A stretch of 64,000 nucleotides of DNA from Liolophura sinensis (lineage: Eukaryota; Mollusca; Polyplacophora; Chitonida; Chitonidae): positions 3,963,338 through 4,027,337 of the forward strand of contig NC_088302.1 in assembly GCF_032854445.1 (NCBI RefSeq). Direction: 5' to 3'. Positions 24,340-36,830 of this stretch are shown here, one piece after another (the stretch's first letter is position 1; every line of letters starts with the position of its first letter). A program made the translations under genes and the position numbers. The notes under the pieces are model-generated. The model was not told the origin of the DNA, ran no database searches, and was given only the letters and a program-made list of their open reading frames with translations.

Positions 24340-26650
24340 CATAGAGTAAATTTGAGATACACATATATTGGTAAAAACATACATGTGAATTATCATCTTG
24401 TTTTAAGAATAAGATGACAGAAAACACAGGTCCTATTCCCATGTCCCTGTTGTAACAGAAGTCTTATACATGTGATCTAACAAACTGATCGAAGGACAAA
24501 ATGACATATTCCCATCCATGTTTCTTTTGGTCATTGCCGTGGACTATCACTGGGTATCAATTCACGCAATAGGCAAACAACTAGACTGAAAAGAAAACAT
24601 CCCATTACCACAAAAATGATTTTCTCCTGTACAAAGTATAGTTGTGGCTTATATCTTATCGCCGATTGTTCGTGACGATAGCTAATAACAACTAAGCGCT
24701 TATGTTAAGGGGGAGTGTTAATTGTGGTATACAGAAAAGCGCTGCATCTATAGAGCGGTTCTACATACATGTGAAGCATAATGTACGAAGGGGATGTTGC
24801 ATAGTTGATGGCCTATTTGCAAATTAATTACGGTAACCGTAAGTGACAAAATTCGCGACTTATCCTTTGTATACTGGAATGAATGTGAAGGTAGGTTTTA
24901 GCGGTGGTATCTACTTGTATTGAGCTCAGATTTTGCATGCATGTAAAGCATATGTAACACGATGGGTGTGTTTCTTTGTTGAGTATTGTGTATTGGAATC
25001 AGTGTTAAGGTAAATGCTTTAAATGTATGCATAACCTGGTCTCAGTACGTGTAGTGCTTTTTAAAAATACCATAACTAAGCTCTCTGTGCATAACAGTCA
25101 CTGTAAATTACAAAATTTTAGGCTTCACGTCTCTTTTCTATATTAGGATACATGTTTAAGGTAAATGTTTAAGTAGCCTCCCTACTCTGTATATTGGGCT
25201 GAAGATTTGCATTCATGTGTCTCCTTCAGGCCAGCTCTTTCGTAGATTTGCTGACAAATATAAGCTGTTATCTCACCAATAATCATTATTCATTTTCCAA
25301 GACTTCAGAATAACGGTATGGAATCGGTCTGTTGATTTGAAGGAGGGTGTCGAGTATTTGAGATATGCAAGTCTCGTCGATTTTTTTTCTCATTCCCATG
25401 ACCTCGTGACCCTTGAATATGAAAGAAGTAAGTGTTCCAAATATGTTTTAATAAAAGTTTTGTGTCTGTGTAGGCCTATAAATGTCCCACGTTGACCTGA
25501 GAGTCCGTGAAAGGAAATGACTGGCTCCCACAAACATGCACTGAGGACTTAAACCGCCTGTTCACAAATCCACGTGCTCAGACGGGTGACTATTCAAGCT
25601 GGTGATTGAGTATAGCGTCACGGTGAGAACTGACTCCGGACTTCAGCTGGGAAACTCAGGGCTAGAACACAATGTGTTCATCTGCTTTCATGCCGTGGCA
25701 TTTTCACTAGTATTTGGTGCGAAAACCATAACTTTATGCCAATTTTATTATTATGTTTTTTTTTGCATTTTTCTTCGCACGTAATCTGGATTGCATTTTA
25801 ATTTAACTCCTCAGCTGTCAATTATCCAGCCTGTATGAATGGAAAGGTAAATATTCTTATTTTGATGGATCCATCGTAGACCTACGGGGAAACGGCAGAG
25901 CGCCCCTCGCATCAGTTATAGACCTGCTTGCCTGAAAAACTTTTGGACATGCATATACTGTTATATAATTGAGACTCAACTGAGCTACTCGGCAAGAGTC
26001 GTCCAGATTTTATGTATTTTACACACCTGAATTTTTCATGATTGCAAGTCCATTCGTTTCAATCTGCACATTTCAGTATGTGTAACTGATATGTAACATG
26101 GAGTATGCGTGGAATTAGTGAATGGACATGGTTTCGTTCAATGTTATATAACATGTGTTTGGTCATATATGGTTGCTGTGTATGCCCGTGAAAGATCTGT
26201 ATCTGGCTTGTGTACAAGCCATTCAGTTTGTGACAAGGTAAACGTCTAATGATAATGACGGAGTAATTGTCTGTGTATAGGGACTTGATTAGAGTTATGA
26301 GTAGATGAGGTTTGAGCCGTCGTAATTGTGTACATAGCATGGGATGCCAATGTGTTGTTGTCGATGAGCCGGGTGTAAATAAGGCAGCGGAATATTGCAC
26401 ATAGAAGCATAATTACTGGATTACGTCCCATCAGTATTTGGCTGCGGCCACTCAGCCTTGTCAATTTTCATGTAATACTGTCAGCGGCGCGGTTTATCTG
26501 ACAGATAATTATGTAAAGCGCTGTGACCTCGGTTCATAACGCTTAACGCTTAAACGTCTCCGCACAGAACTTAGATACTAAGATTTGTTATTTACACCTT
26601 TTCACAGAATTACTTGACTTCAAGTCACATTTATAGATATTAAGCTAGAA
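24340..26650. other. No gene seen
   Basis: About 2.3 kb without a convincing coding frame. Between about 24850 and 25230 there are loosely repeated phrases (TAAGGTAAATG, TGGAAT, GCATGCATGTAAAGCA) that suggest an old decayed tandem repeat. Confidence 0.4.
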
Positions 26651-26664
26651 AAAGTTTTCGTGAA

Positions 26665-26835
26665 GCGGACCTTGGCTGATCGAGTGCTTAGAGAGAGCTT
26701 GCTTTTCACTCTAAGTGCGGGTTCAATCCCGGTCATCGGCAGGGAATTACTGCCTAACCTTCGTAGAAGACTACCAGATCACCTTCGTATAATAACTGAA
26801 AAAATTTCAATAACCATCAACCAAATAAGTAAACA
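26665..26835 (+). mobile_element. Third SINE type with tRNA-like head
   Basis: The sequence GCTGATCGAGTGCTTAGAGA followed by GGGTTCAATCCCGGTCATC gives tRNA-like A and B boxes. The 3' part has CGTATAATAACTGAAAAA and ends in A-rich sequence. It is not a tRNA gene: no acceptor stem pairs around it. Confidence 0.55.
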
Positions 26836-26839
26836 GACC

Positions 26840-27440
26840 TAAAGTAAATGTGTATCTCAAATTTACTCAAACAGACATGTGAATAAATTCTTCCACCCAT
26901 TGAAAACTGAAACTACTGCTTGTTAGAGATCGCATTGCAAAAGTCGTTCTCATTCCTAAATAGATGTGTTAACACGTTGTAGCAGTTACCCTTAAATGTC
27001 GCTAGCTTTTCATGTAGTCACATCATTGAAAATCTTTCCTAGGTTTTAGACAATTACAAATCGCCTATAATGCATAATTTGTGTAATGGTTGTATAAATA
27101 ACATTGCAGGTGTTCCTCTTAATTTCAGATTAGAAAGCATTTGCGGTTAGAATTCTCGGTAAAACGATGTGACCAAACCTAGTGCGAAATGTCATTGTAA
27201 GGCAGTCAGCATTACTTGTCCAACACCAACGCTCGAGCGCGGATCTCAGTCAACAACTTAATGGATTGTTGAGACTGACTCTGTGCCGTGAACCCCTGTG
27301 CCATTAATCAGAGCCTAATGACGGAGCTGAGTGCCGTGGAAAACTCCAGAGGTAGAAGGTTGATGCTTTAGTAATTGGAACTGATAAGCCCTGGCAGACA
27401 AAGTCGCTGATTAATTCTGCCAGAAACAATTTCATAATGA
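26840..27440. other. Upstream region of the M4 protease
   Basis: Non-coding. GATA-like words occur near the gene, for example CTGATAAG near 27380 and CTTATCAG near 27467, but whether they work is unknown. Confidence 0.3.
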
Positions 27441-27447
27441 CCCTCCG

Positions 27448-27455
27448 TATATAAG
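27448..27455 (+). promoter_or_regulatory. TATA box of the M4 metallopeptidase gene
   Basis: TATATAAG lies 135 bp before the inferred start codon at 27583. A start of transcription about 30 bp downstream would give a 5' UTR near 100 nt. A GATA-like CTTATCAG lies just after it. Confidence 0.55.
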
Positions 27456-27582
27456 GTTGCGGTGGCCTTATCAGCAGGCAGTGGTTATATCAGATCAACA
27501 CAGACCACCCGACACCCCTTCTCTGTTTTCAAGGTGTAAACAGCGGAATCGGTAAATACCACGGGATCATAACAATCCGATA

Positions 27583-29880
27583 ATGCAGCTCATCTTTCCC
27601 ATTTTTGGTAAGTTTTCTTATAAAAACAAAAAGCATGAAAGAAAATGACCTGAAGACTATTCTGCAAAAACGCAAAGTTTGAAAGTCTTTTTTTAAAAAA
27701 TATTCCAACTATTGTTAATCGCGAGTAGAATACTGATGTGTCAGAGGACATTTATCACGAAGGGAACACCGGGACGTTAAACACGCTTTTAGCATGTTTG
27801 TTCACACATAAATGTCTCGTTGCGTAAGTCGGGTCACTGTTACGAATTGTTTTCAGCTTGGCTATGGTCATTTTTCAGAAAAACAATTACTGCATTCGGT
27901 GTAGCATAAATAAGGTTTTAGAACGTTACTTGTATATAAGTTTAGTCATCTCTATTTTTGCTATTGGCAGTGGGGCTGGTTATTACCGGTTGTGCTGATG
28001 GCGCTCGCAGGGTATCTGCCCATTCCAGGGCGAAACGATCCGTGGAAGAAGCCTTCAAAAAAGATCCACATCGTTTGAAACGTGACACGGATCTTCATCT
28101 CAGAAACGTACGAGACTTGATGCAAGCCAAATCCCATGAGGAATTCCATCCAGTTGACAGTTCAAAAACAGCACAAGGGTCTATCCTTTGGAAGTTTAAG
28201 GAGAACTACAAAGGACTGGAAGTGATAGATGCTTCTCTAGCTGTTGAGACTGATTCTGCTGGTCGATACACCGGAGATGCTCAAGGAACTTTCATTGAAG
28301 GCATCGAAGAAGATTTGCCAACGCTGAAACCCTTAGTCACGAAGGCGGAAGCGTTCTTTCTGTGCATGAAGCAGATGAAGGTTTTGCAGCATCGAGAACG
28401 GATACCTACTTACACGGCCGACCTAAAAATCAACACAGATAAGTTTAACGTTGCGAGACTTGCGTATTTCGTTCAATTTCTTTTAGAAAATAAGGACATT
28501 CTTGCAAGACCCACTTGCTTGATCGATGGAAATACTGGTGAAACAGTCCATGCTTGGGATTCACTGGAGACGAAGGAAAGACTAGTGGAAGGAGTTGGAG
28601 GTAATGTCAAATCAGGTAAAGTCAGGTACGGAAAGAATCACAGACAGCTTAAAGCTAAGCAAATTGGGAATACCTGCTACCTGGAAAATGACTACGTGAA
28701 GGTTATCAACATGAATTTCACCCAGGACGATGAAATTACTGAGACAATCAGCTTTCCTTGCGATAAGGGCTACAATGACTCTTACGATGGCAGCTATTCC
28801 GCGGCCCTGGATGCTTTCTATAACGGCAATGGTGTCTACAACATGTTTAAGGATTGGTTCAATATAGAACCCCTGAAACTTCCGATCACTCTACGTGTTC
28901 ACTACGGCGAGAGCCTGGAATCTGCTTTCTGGAACGGGGAAAACTGTTCATTCGGAGATGGTAACGAAAGATTCTACGCCCTGACTGCCATGGATGTAAT
29001 GGCTCACGAGCTGGCCCATGGCTTCACAGAACGACATGCCGGTCTGTATTACTTTGATCAACCCGGCTCCATTGACGAGTCCTTTTCAGACATCACTGGA
29101 GAAGTGGCAGAGGCTTATCTCTACGGTAACGACTGGTATGTGGGAAAAGAAATCATGAGGAAGGTGTATGCCTTCCGCTACTTTGACGATCCTCATCTTG
29201 ACGGGTTGTCCATCGACCACGTGGACAACTACACGGACGGCATAAACGTTCACTTCGGCAGCGGCGTCATGAACAAAGCTTTCTATGAGATCGTTCATGG
29301 ACTAGACATGGACGTGAGGGATGCCTATAGTATCTTTCTGCTAGCCAACAGGTTGTACTGGTATCACTTTAGCACGTATGAGGAAGCAGGATGCGACTTG
29401 ATGAAAGCCGCCTACGACCTTGGGCTTGATCCCCTGGGCATTGAACAGGCGCTTCACACAGTGGGTATAAACGGCTGTGACGTATCCCAACATGCCCTCA
29501 CTCTCCGGAGAAATTACGATCAGAAAGGGTTCATCATCACAGAGACGAAGAGGCCTGTCTACGCCATCAATTCTCCTTACTGGGCTCTCAACATGACGGT
29601 CATAGCTAACAGCAAGATGGGGCCGATCAAGATTCTAGCCAGCAACAATACTTGGCCGACCAAGACAAGCTATGATTATGAATCTGAATGGAATGGTGAA
29701 GCTGCAACTCTAACGATAGATGAGCCTCCGGAGGGGCGGATCTATGTGATGCTTACATCTCCTTCTAAGGTGGAAATCGAAGATGGCTCTCTTCTGCTCA
29801 GCTATGGGTGTGGCGAGGGAGACTGGACTGATGGGGCATTCTTCTTAGACTGTATCTTTGGTAGCGACGAATTCCGCTAA
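27583..29880 (+). CDS. Secreted M4 (vibriolysin/pseudolysin-like) metallopeptidase
   Basis: Two exons, 27583-27607 and 27971-29880 (1935 bp, 644 aa). The ATG at 27583 precedes a GTAAGT donor; TTGGCAG at 27970 is the acceptor. Splicing gives a signal peptide, MQLIFPIFVGLVITGCA. Then come an FTP/PepSY-type propeptide (about 45-210), the mature start near GVGGNVKSGKVRYG, and the catalytic domain. Zinc ligands are HELAH (H354, H358) with E355 as base and E378 in GSIDESFSD; 24 residues separate the first His and the Glu, as in thermolysin. NVHFGSG carries the transition-state His (H436). Two cysteine pairs fall where pseudolysin has its disulfides. After about residue 520 a PPC-like domain follows (WNGEAATLTIDEPPEG). 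All key residues are intact, so an active extracellular zinc endopeptidase is expected. M4 enzymes are chiefly bacterial; the nearly intronless body suggests transfer. Confidence 0.93.
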
Positions 29881-31840
29881 CCTCACCATTTTCGCCTCAG
29901 AAAAGCCAGTTGCTGGTTGCAAGGCGCGATTTAAGCAACTGCAATTTTCTCGCTACCTCTTTCAAGAAATTTGTGCTCTATCAACTGAATTTTTCCGGTC
30001 GTCTACATCGTCGTTTGTGTGCTTGATCTTTGGAAATGTGTCTATCAAGGTCACCCTGTTCGTTTCGTCCCTTCTATTACACAAAAAAGGGTCATCTCCT
30101 GATCGTCCATACTATCATTCTAATGGAACGTTTGCTTGTCTACTAAATTACAAACTGTGATAAAGTATAGATAGCGTTTATCTAAATATTGCGGGTGACA
30201 GTCCACAGAAACTGATTGCAAATTATTTGCTTCTGTTCTTGAGTTTTATTGGGTTCTATTGTTGGATATTATTTGGTTCTATCGAGGGTTTTACGCATTG
30301 TCTCAAATCATTCTATTCCAATATCACCAAAACACAACTGTATCATTAAGAAATTGTTCTAATGAGTCATCACCGTTCCAGCTAATCATATGGAGTGAAA
30401 GTATTATCATCAACAGCTAATAAAAATTGTCATCACGTGGTTACTGGTCTTGTTTGTCCTGAAATAGTCTATGTATATCTTCTCACAGCGGCTACTACCA
30501 TTGAGGTAACAATGTAAATTGGTGAAAGTGAGATTCTCATTATCGAAAACTACGCCTGACTTCTGAATGACAAAATTTTAGTTCATGGAACGGGTGTTAG
30601 CAGTAAAGCTGTTTTTATGAGAAGGATTTTCCACGGGTCGCATCACTGGACCCTACAGACTTGCGCCTGCTTTTCTTAGAAAGAGATGAACACTTGCACA
30701 AGCGGATGTAGATTAATATACAAGCTAAAAGGTTTCGTTAAGAATATTCGTTAAGATTTCTTGATGTTTCCCATGTTTGAAGATAGTTTTTCGTGGGTTT
30801 CGCGAGAAGGGTCTGGCTGTTTTCAGCGACGAGTGGAGAATGATTCCTTCGTGTAGGTGTTTACCTGCGTCTTTACTTAAAGGGTACATGAAACGCTTTT
30901 GTTTTTATGTCTTAATATGGGGCACATGATGCGATCTGTAACATATTAAACTACACGGCAGCTTCTCAACTTTCTTCTTGGGTCTTAAAAATGGCTAAGC
31001 AAAACACTTTGTCAAAAACAAATAACTTTCTTTTGAGTTCATGTAATGCATCAAAGTATTTCAACAAATCATCTTGGAGTGACCCGTTAGGGTTTCCACT
31101 GAAGACTTTGGTGTTGTAGGAGCATAAAGGATATTCAAAGCACCGAAGTCCTTTTTTAGATTCCTTGTGGAGCGACTGGTTAGTTTAATGAGTAGCACTC
31201 ATGCCTTTCTATATCATGAACCCACTTCAACGAGGTGTATTTGTATCAGACGTAAAATACACGTCAGACGTAAGTAGCTGCAAGAAAGGGGTGTAGAATG
31301 CCAGAGGTGGATGGAATGTTTGGTGCCAAAAAGAAATCCCAAGGTTAAGCAGTGCATGGAACCCCCCGGCACGCCTCCATAAATCTTGTTAGACAACGAA
31401 ACACGCAGAATATGGAAATCATGCCGATCAAACCCTTGATGACAATCCCGAGGACAGCTAATCTACGCCCACGGACCTGATTGTAATTATCTCGACAACG
31501 GGAGGAAATTGGCTGGTTTCTTGCACAAATCATCAACACGAGCTATTAAGCGCTCATTAATTCTCGATTTCCGGGTCACTGTTGACATACAACTGATTGC
31601 GTCTGGTTTTGGTGATTGATGGCTTCCAGGCATAATAGTCTCCATCTACGGTATGATTGAACTACCGCCAAAAAAAAAAATAGCAGATGTTTCAAATATC
31701 TCCACGTTTCCACTATGGAGACTCTTGATGGCAGAGTTAGTTTGCTATACGCTACTCCTCGGCAATCTCCGCGCTACTCCGTACAGACCACAAAGTCAAA
31801 ATGACCTCAGCGTTTATACACATGTAGATATTATACCTAC
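29881..31840. other. M4 protease 3' UTR and gene-free DNA
   Basis: No further gene is seen. A candidate poly(A) signal lies at 30419-30424. The rest is non-coding with no recognised repeat. Confidence 0.4.
30419..30424 (+). promoter_or_regulatory. Candidate poly(A) signal of the M4 gene
   Basis: AATAAA, about 540 bp after the stop codon, with no obvious AATAAA nearer. It would give a 3' UTR of about 0.55 kb. Confidence 0.4.
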
Positions 31841-31849
31841 ATACAACAT

Positions 31850-32345
31850 ACGAGTCGTCAGTATATACAGATGTATATACTTGTAAACATTTTTACTTAC
31901 AAAAGAATTATACTCATTGTAAAACTTTAAAAACTTAAAGTGGGTGTATTGATGGAATAACCCTGACACACTAGTTTTCGAAAAAATAACGTTTGACGTT
32001 GATTGAAATCGCCCCACAACACACAGGATCCAATAAAATGCTACAATGCGAGATAAGTACACGCCACATGCGGTATCCTAGGGTATATTACTGTCCAAAT
32101 AAGGACAATTTACAATGTCAAAATTGAAACTACACCCCTTGTCATAAAGTCTGCGAGACAGAAAACCTTTTGGGTCTTTGTACAAATATAGATCCAGATA
32201 AGATGTACCATCTAGAGAGTCTGTGGTTTCCTTTAAATCCACTGAAGGTGGGTAAATATCTTTCACAGTCTTTGCTATATATGGAGTGTCTAAAGCCAGC
32301 AGATCATCAATATACTGTTTAGTGAATGAGAAAGATTGGGCCTGG
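31850..32345 (-). mobile_element. Reverse-transcriptase fragment of a retroelement fossil
   Basis: Read on the minus strand there is an RT catalytic motif YIDDLLAL, then SYLDLYLYKD, RRLYDKGCSFNFDI and PYLDSNIP, an arrangement I know from RT-bearing repeats in many marine invertebrates. The family is uncertain (Penelope-like is one possibility). Only the later part of the RT is visible and the copy is broken. A SINE follows at 32425. Confidence 0.6.
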
Positions 32346-32424
32346 CGCGAATTATTTCTTTAAGTTAACAGTTTTTGTATATAATCGTATTCACAGGAGA
32401 ATAGAAAGTCGTATTATTCCAACA

Positions 32425-32590
32425 CACCTCTCCGGCCGTACGTGGGAAGGTGTGTCAGCAGCCAGCCAATGGTGATAGGTTTCCCCCGGGCTCTGTCCGG
32501 TTTCCTCCCACCACAATGCTGGCCGCCGTCGTATAATTGAAACATTCTTAAGTACGGCGTAAAACACCAGTCAAATAAATAAATAAATTC
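32425..32590 (+). mobile_element. SINE 3' half (AATAAATAAA-tailed family)
   Basis: It matches the copy at 6280 from CGTGGGAAGG through GGTTTCCTCCCACCACAATG and CTTAAGTACGGCGTAAAACA to AATAAATAAATAAA. The tRNA-like head is missing. Confidence 0.85.
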
Positions 32591-32599
32591 CAACACAAT

Positions 32600-34470
32600 A
32601 TCTTCTGTTGCCTTTTAAGCGTTTAAACATGAAATGATTAATCTACAATCTGTTATATGTTACTTTACATGGACACACTATAGTGCCTGCGACAGCAGCC
32701 TTGGTTTCCAGTTTTAAACCCTATGGACCGAAAGCATAAAACATAAATGACCACATATGCCTACCGTGCATGGTTTGGGCTGTTCCGAGAATTGTTATTC
32801 TTCTCTTCCTTATAAGGAAATCGGAGTGCATGTAACAAAATGCTCAACTATTTCATGCATAACTAAACAGAGAATAAGCTTATGTCATGCACAGCGTAGT
32901 CTTTTTACTATGGTAGCCTATTTGAGTAAGAGTGGCGAAGAAATCTTGGGTGTTGGACGTCCGTGACACGCCCTTCTAATCTAATCTGAATCACAATTAA
33001 GATTGATGATTGGTGTGAGTAAGTGGTTATAAGGTGCTTGTCTTTTAATTACTATTAAATGTTGTGACATCACTCCATTCAGAAACAGTGAAATTCGGCC
33101 GTCAGCTTATCCTTGCCATGTGGCCATTTATGAAGGCTCAGGACGAGAACGTAGCCTCCGTGATATCTGTGCAGTTCGTATCCCTAGTGCCACTCACCGC
33201 TAAACACAGAAATTGTTTATTATATTTAACACTAATTCACATCTCGTACCTATGTATCCAGGGATGCACAGTAAAGGGCCGTGTCCACCGAGTACGATAA
33301 TCGCAGCGATTCCAGCAACAGTTCCCACTATGGCACCCGCAGAGGATCACTTCTAATATAAATAAGTGCAACCGTCTCCTCTAAAATCGCAGCGGGAATC
33401 GTACTGTAAATAGGCGCAGCTTTTCCCGCATTCAGTCACTTCCTGATTTCACTGCGCTTTCCGTTTTTTGGTTCGATAGTCTGGTAGAAATTGTCGTGTA
33501 TTGAGTTTAGGTACATGTACATTATTTACTTACGAGCCAATAAATCCAGGAGTTGTTATCCAAAAGTCAATCTATTATTTACGAGTCGTAGTGTATCTAG
33601 AAACATCACTAAATGAAAGATTGACGTAAAAGAGAGAAGTCTTGGAAGTCGAAAAAATCTATTGCTATTTAATAAGGCGAATCATAATTACATGTACAAA
33701 AGAAACTTCCATGTTGATTATTGAAGTAGCTAGTAGAAATTTGCTTCACCATGCGTTAAACCCTGCGGGAAACGGCGTTCACTCGGTCTTTCTTTACACC
33801 GGACACAAGAGCTTAAGGCACAGTTCCTGTCAATGATGTACATCATATGTTCTGAAGCTTGTCTTTGACTTCTCATATAAGATTTTGGAGCAGGCCATGC
33901 CCAGTGGATGTGAAGAGGAAGGTGTTCATAGTTCAGTGACGTAATCCAATATGGCTGTCAAGCCGTGTGACTCACATAAGTTGTTAAGCCTTTAATGAAC
34001 TGGAAGAATCATGACAATATGTTCTGTAACTTGAGTTTTAGCAAATTCAGGTCAGATCTTATAATCAAAAGGTTAAGCGCATTTCATGCCATGGTCTTTT
34101 TATTTTCCAAAGGTATACATTACTTATATTTCACCAAAAAAAAAGAATGAAAACAAAGAACATGCTGATATAGATAAATGTGCGGTTCGTGGTCCGGCGA
34201 TGCTTGTTTGTCAAATACTAAACAGAAATACGACCGTGTGTGGCTTCAATTATAGCTTTGGACATGGAATTCTTGAGGTTATCTCGCCACCATTGTTCCT
34301 CGTCTGTAGTCATCAGCAATATAAGTACATGTAAGTATGTACACTTGGGCCTTTTTTGTCGTACTTAAAGTGTTCAGCCATATGACGAGGAGGAGTCAAG
34401 GCGTCTGTATATATACCCTTAAGTGCTACCGCCACGGAAATGCAATATCATGCCGAACACACCAGGTATG
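32600..34470. other. No gene seen
   Basis: About 1.9 kb of non-coding DNA. Open frames are short and show no domain or splice structure. Confidence 0.4.
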
Positions 34471-34471
34471 A

Positions 34472-34592
<121 letters not shown>

Positions 34593-34699
34593 GTTCGGCC
34601 ACCGAAGTGATTGCCACGTCTGAGAAAAATACGGGTGAAAACGTGCATGCTCGTCTAATGTCGGATGGTTCGTCAGTTAAACAATTCTATCTGCTTAGC

Positions 34700-36830
34700 C
34701 AGGAAAAGACACTTGGAATATAAATTCAACCTATACAATCACGATATCAAGCATTCGTGGAAGATTCTTAACGAAATGTTAAATCGGAAAAAATGTGACA
34801 ACTTACCGTCTTCTTTCAACATAAATGGAAATGAATACCACTGATAAATTGGCCATTGCTAATAACTTCAATTAGTATTTTAGCATAATGGCCTCCAAGT
34901 TGGATTCAGATACTAGTATTCCCTCTGTTGATTCAAGTTTTCAAGATTTTCTTCCCCATAATCCAGCACCACCACCCCTCCCCCCCCCCCCCGCCAGTCG
35001 AAGCCGATTTTCAGTTATTCAGTAGTAACTTCCGCCGACATATGCGTTACTGTACACTCCTTAAAGACAAGTGTATCAACTGGGATAGGTAGAATTCGCA
35101 TACGTCACTCGTAAAACTAGTATCCGGCTACATGTCCACCCCTCTTTCAGCCATTATGAACCTTGTAAGAGGTTTCGTGCCTGAATAATACCTTTTAAAG
35201 GCCCGTGAAAGTTAAAAAAAACAGCATCGTTTCCTACAGATTTATCAAAAAGGCTTTTGATACGGTCAACCATGGAATACTTTTTTGTGAACATAATGAT
35301 ATTGGCTCCATAGAACCTGTTAATGACTGGTTTAGACGCTATTGGTCCGGTAAGTTCAAGCAAGTGTGCTTCAATAATACCACCGTCCCCGATAGCACAG
35401 TTGGCAGAGCGTCTGCATCTGAAGCGGTAGATCCAGGGTCAATATTGAGTCGAGTAACACTTAAGAGGAAGTTGTAACTTCCTCGCTTGGCGTTCAGCCT
35501 GAAGGGAATAGTGCAACGACTGGTTGACCCGTATCAATATAATGGCTCGGGCGGGGCGTCTTACTTGCCTTCAAGTAAGGCGTCTCAGTGAAGCAGCACT
35601 AGATAATAGAGCGGTGGAAATCCGTCCTGCAACAAGGAGGCATATTACATGCACTCTAGGGATTCCTTCGTCGTCATATGGCTTAAAAATTGTACGACGT
35701 TAAACCGCTAGCACTCACTCACTCAATAATACCGTGTCAGCCTCCCCTCCAGTTTCTCCTAGCGTCCTCCAGGATTCTATTCTCGGTCCCTTATTGTATC
35801 TTATTTATATCAATGATATATCTAATGTATCAAATCTGCTTTTCTTTTCCGACGAGTTCGGTCTTTTCCGCAGACGCAGTCAATGATGCCATAACCACGA
35901 TGCAGACTGTCTCTCTCTCTTAACACACAAAAAAACCTAATTTATGAATTCCAAATCCATGCCCAGGGATCTTCTAAAACTGACCATTGCGGGAAATGAA
36001 ACTGAATACGTCACTGAATTTAAGTTTCTTGGTCTCTTTTTTAATGATAAAGTTAAATGGGCCTCTCATATTAGCTACATCTGCAAGAAAGTTTCTAGAA
36101 ATCTGGGTATCATGCGCCATATAAGTAGGTCCGTCAATAATGCAACCCTTTTGATCCTTTACTAGGCCTATTCACTAATATTTCATGGGGAAACACATAT
36201 AAAAGTCATTTATAACCATTGACTAACTTACAAAAACGAGCTATACGCATCATCACATTACCAAATCGTCTCGAACATACTCAACCTTTGTTTTTTAAGC
36301 TTAAAATCTTGCCAGTAAATCTTTTGAATAAATAAGATATTTGGTAGAACAATCCAGTGTCAACTATTATCGAACCAGAATTAGTCTCCTCAGTTTCGTT
36401 AAGCCTTTCTTTGGAAGTGATTTCTCACACTATTATTTGAAAGTCTCTGGTCCTCGGGAATGGAATAAGTTACCCGATCAGCTAAAATCTATTATTTCAT
36501 AGTCGCTACTTAAATCAAAAATAAAATCTCACTTACTTAACAACCGAACAACTGATGTTCACATCATTTTTATCTTCAACTCAGTTTATGGTTATACTTT
36601 TCAACATAGAATGTCACAATCTGCTTCATTTTCCAATAGCTCTATATTCTCGTTTGGGATAGAACTAGTCCCTTGGGGCTTTACTCTCGCCAACTTTTTT
36701 GTGATCATTTATATTATATTCTTGTTTCATTCATAGTGATTACTATATTAATTTATATGTATTATTATTATTCTTATCTGGTGAATAAACAACAAATACA
36801 AACAAAATACAAACTTGCCAAAAGTTTGTG
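34700..36830 (+). mobile_element. Broken LINE (non-LTR retrotransposon) ORF2
   Basis: Pieces in order on the plus strand: a linker between endonuclease and RT (KHSWKILNEMLNRKK, LPSSFNINGNEY near 34750-34840), RT block KAFDTVNHGILF near 35250, RT block LLYLIYINDISNVSNLLFF near 35790-35850, then VTEFKFLGLFFNDKVKWASH near 36010-36070, and RT-tail blocks NLQKRAIRIIT-like and GPREWNKLP near 36220-36470. This is a CR1/Jockey-type arrangement. Several frame changes and stops show it is dead; the endonuclease is not visible and the 5' part is probably truncated. A SINE has inserted at 35382-35722. Confidence 0.75.
35382..35722 (+). mobile_element. Full-length tRNA-derived SINE nested in the LINE
   Basis: The head reads GATAGCACAGTTGGCAGAGC (box A) and a degenerate box B follows near 35430. 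The body and ACTC tail match the copy at 19686. An 11-bp target-site duplication, TCAATAATACC, flanks it at 35371-35381 and 35723-35733. Confidence 0.9.

Noticed and set aside
26665-26760. tRNA gene
   Set aside because: A and B box-like sequences are present, but there is no acceptor-stem pairing and the sequence continues into a SINE-like body and A-rich tail.
27958-27970. Start of the M4 protease at a TTG upstream of exon 2
   Set aside because: TTG is not a normal animal start; the segment is an intron end (TATTTTTGCTATTGGCAG), and the ATG exon at 27583 gives a proper signal peptide.
35382-35460. tRNA gene at the SINE head
   Set aside because: The match is only to the promoter boxes; it belongs to a repeated 340-bp SINE with a TSD.
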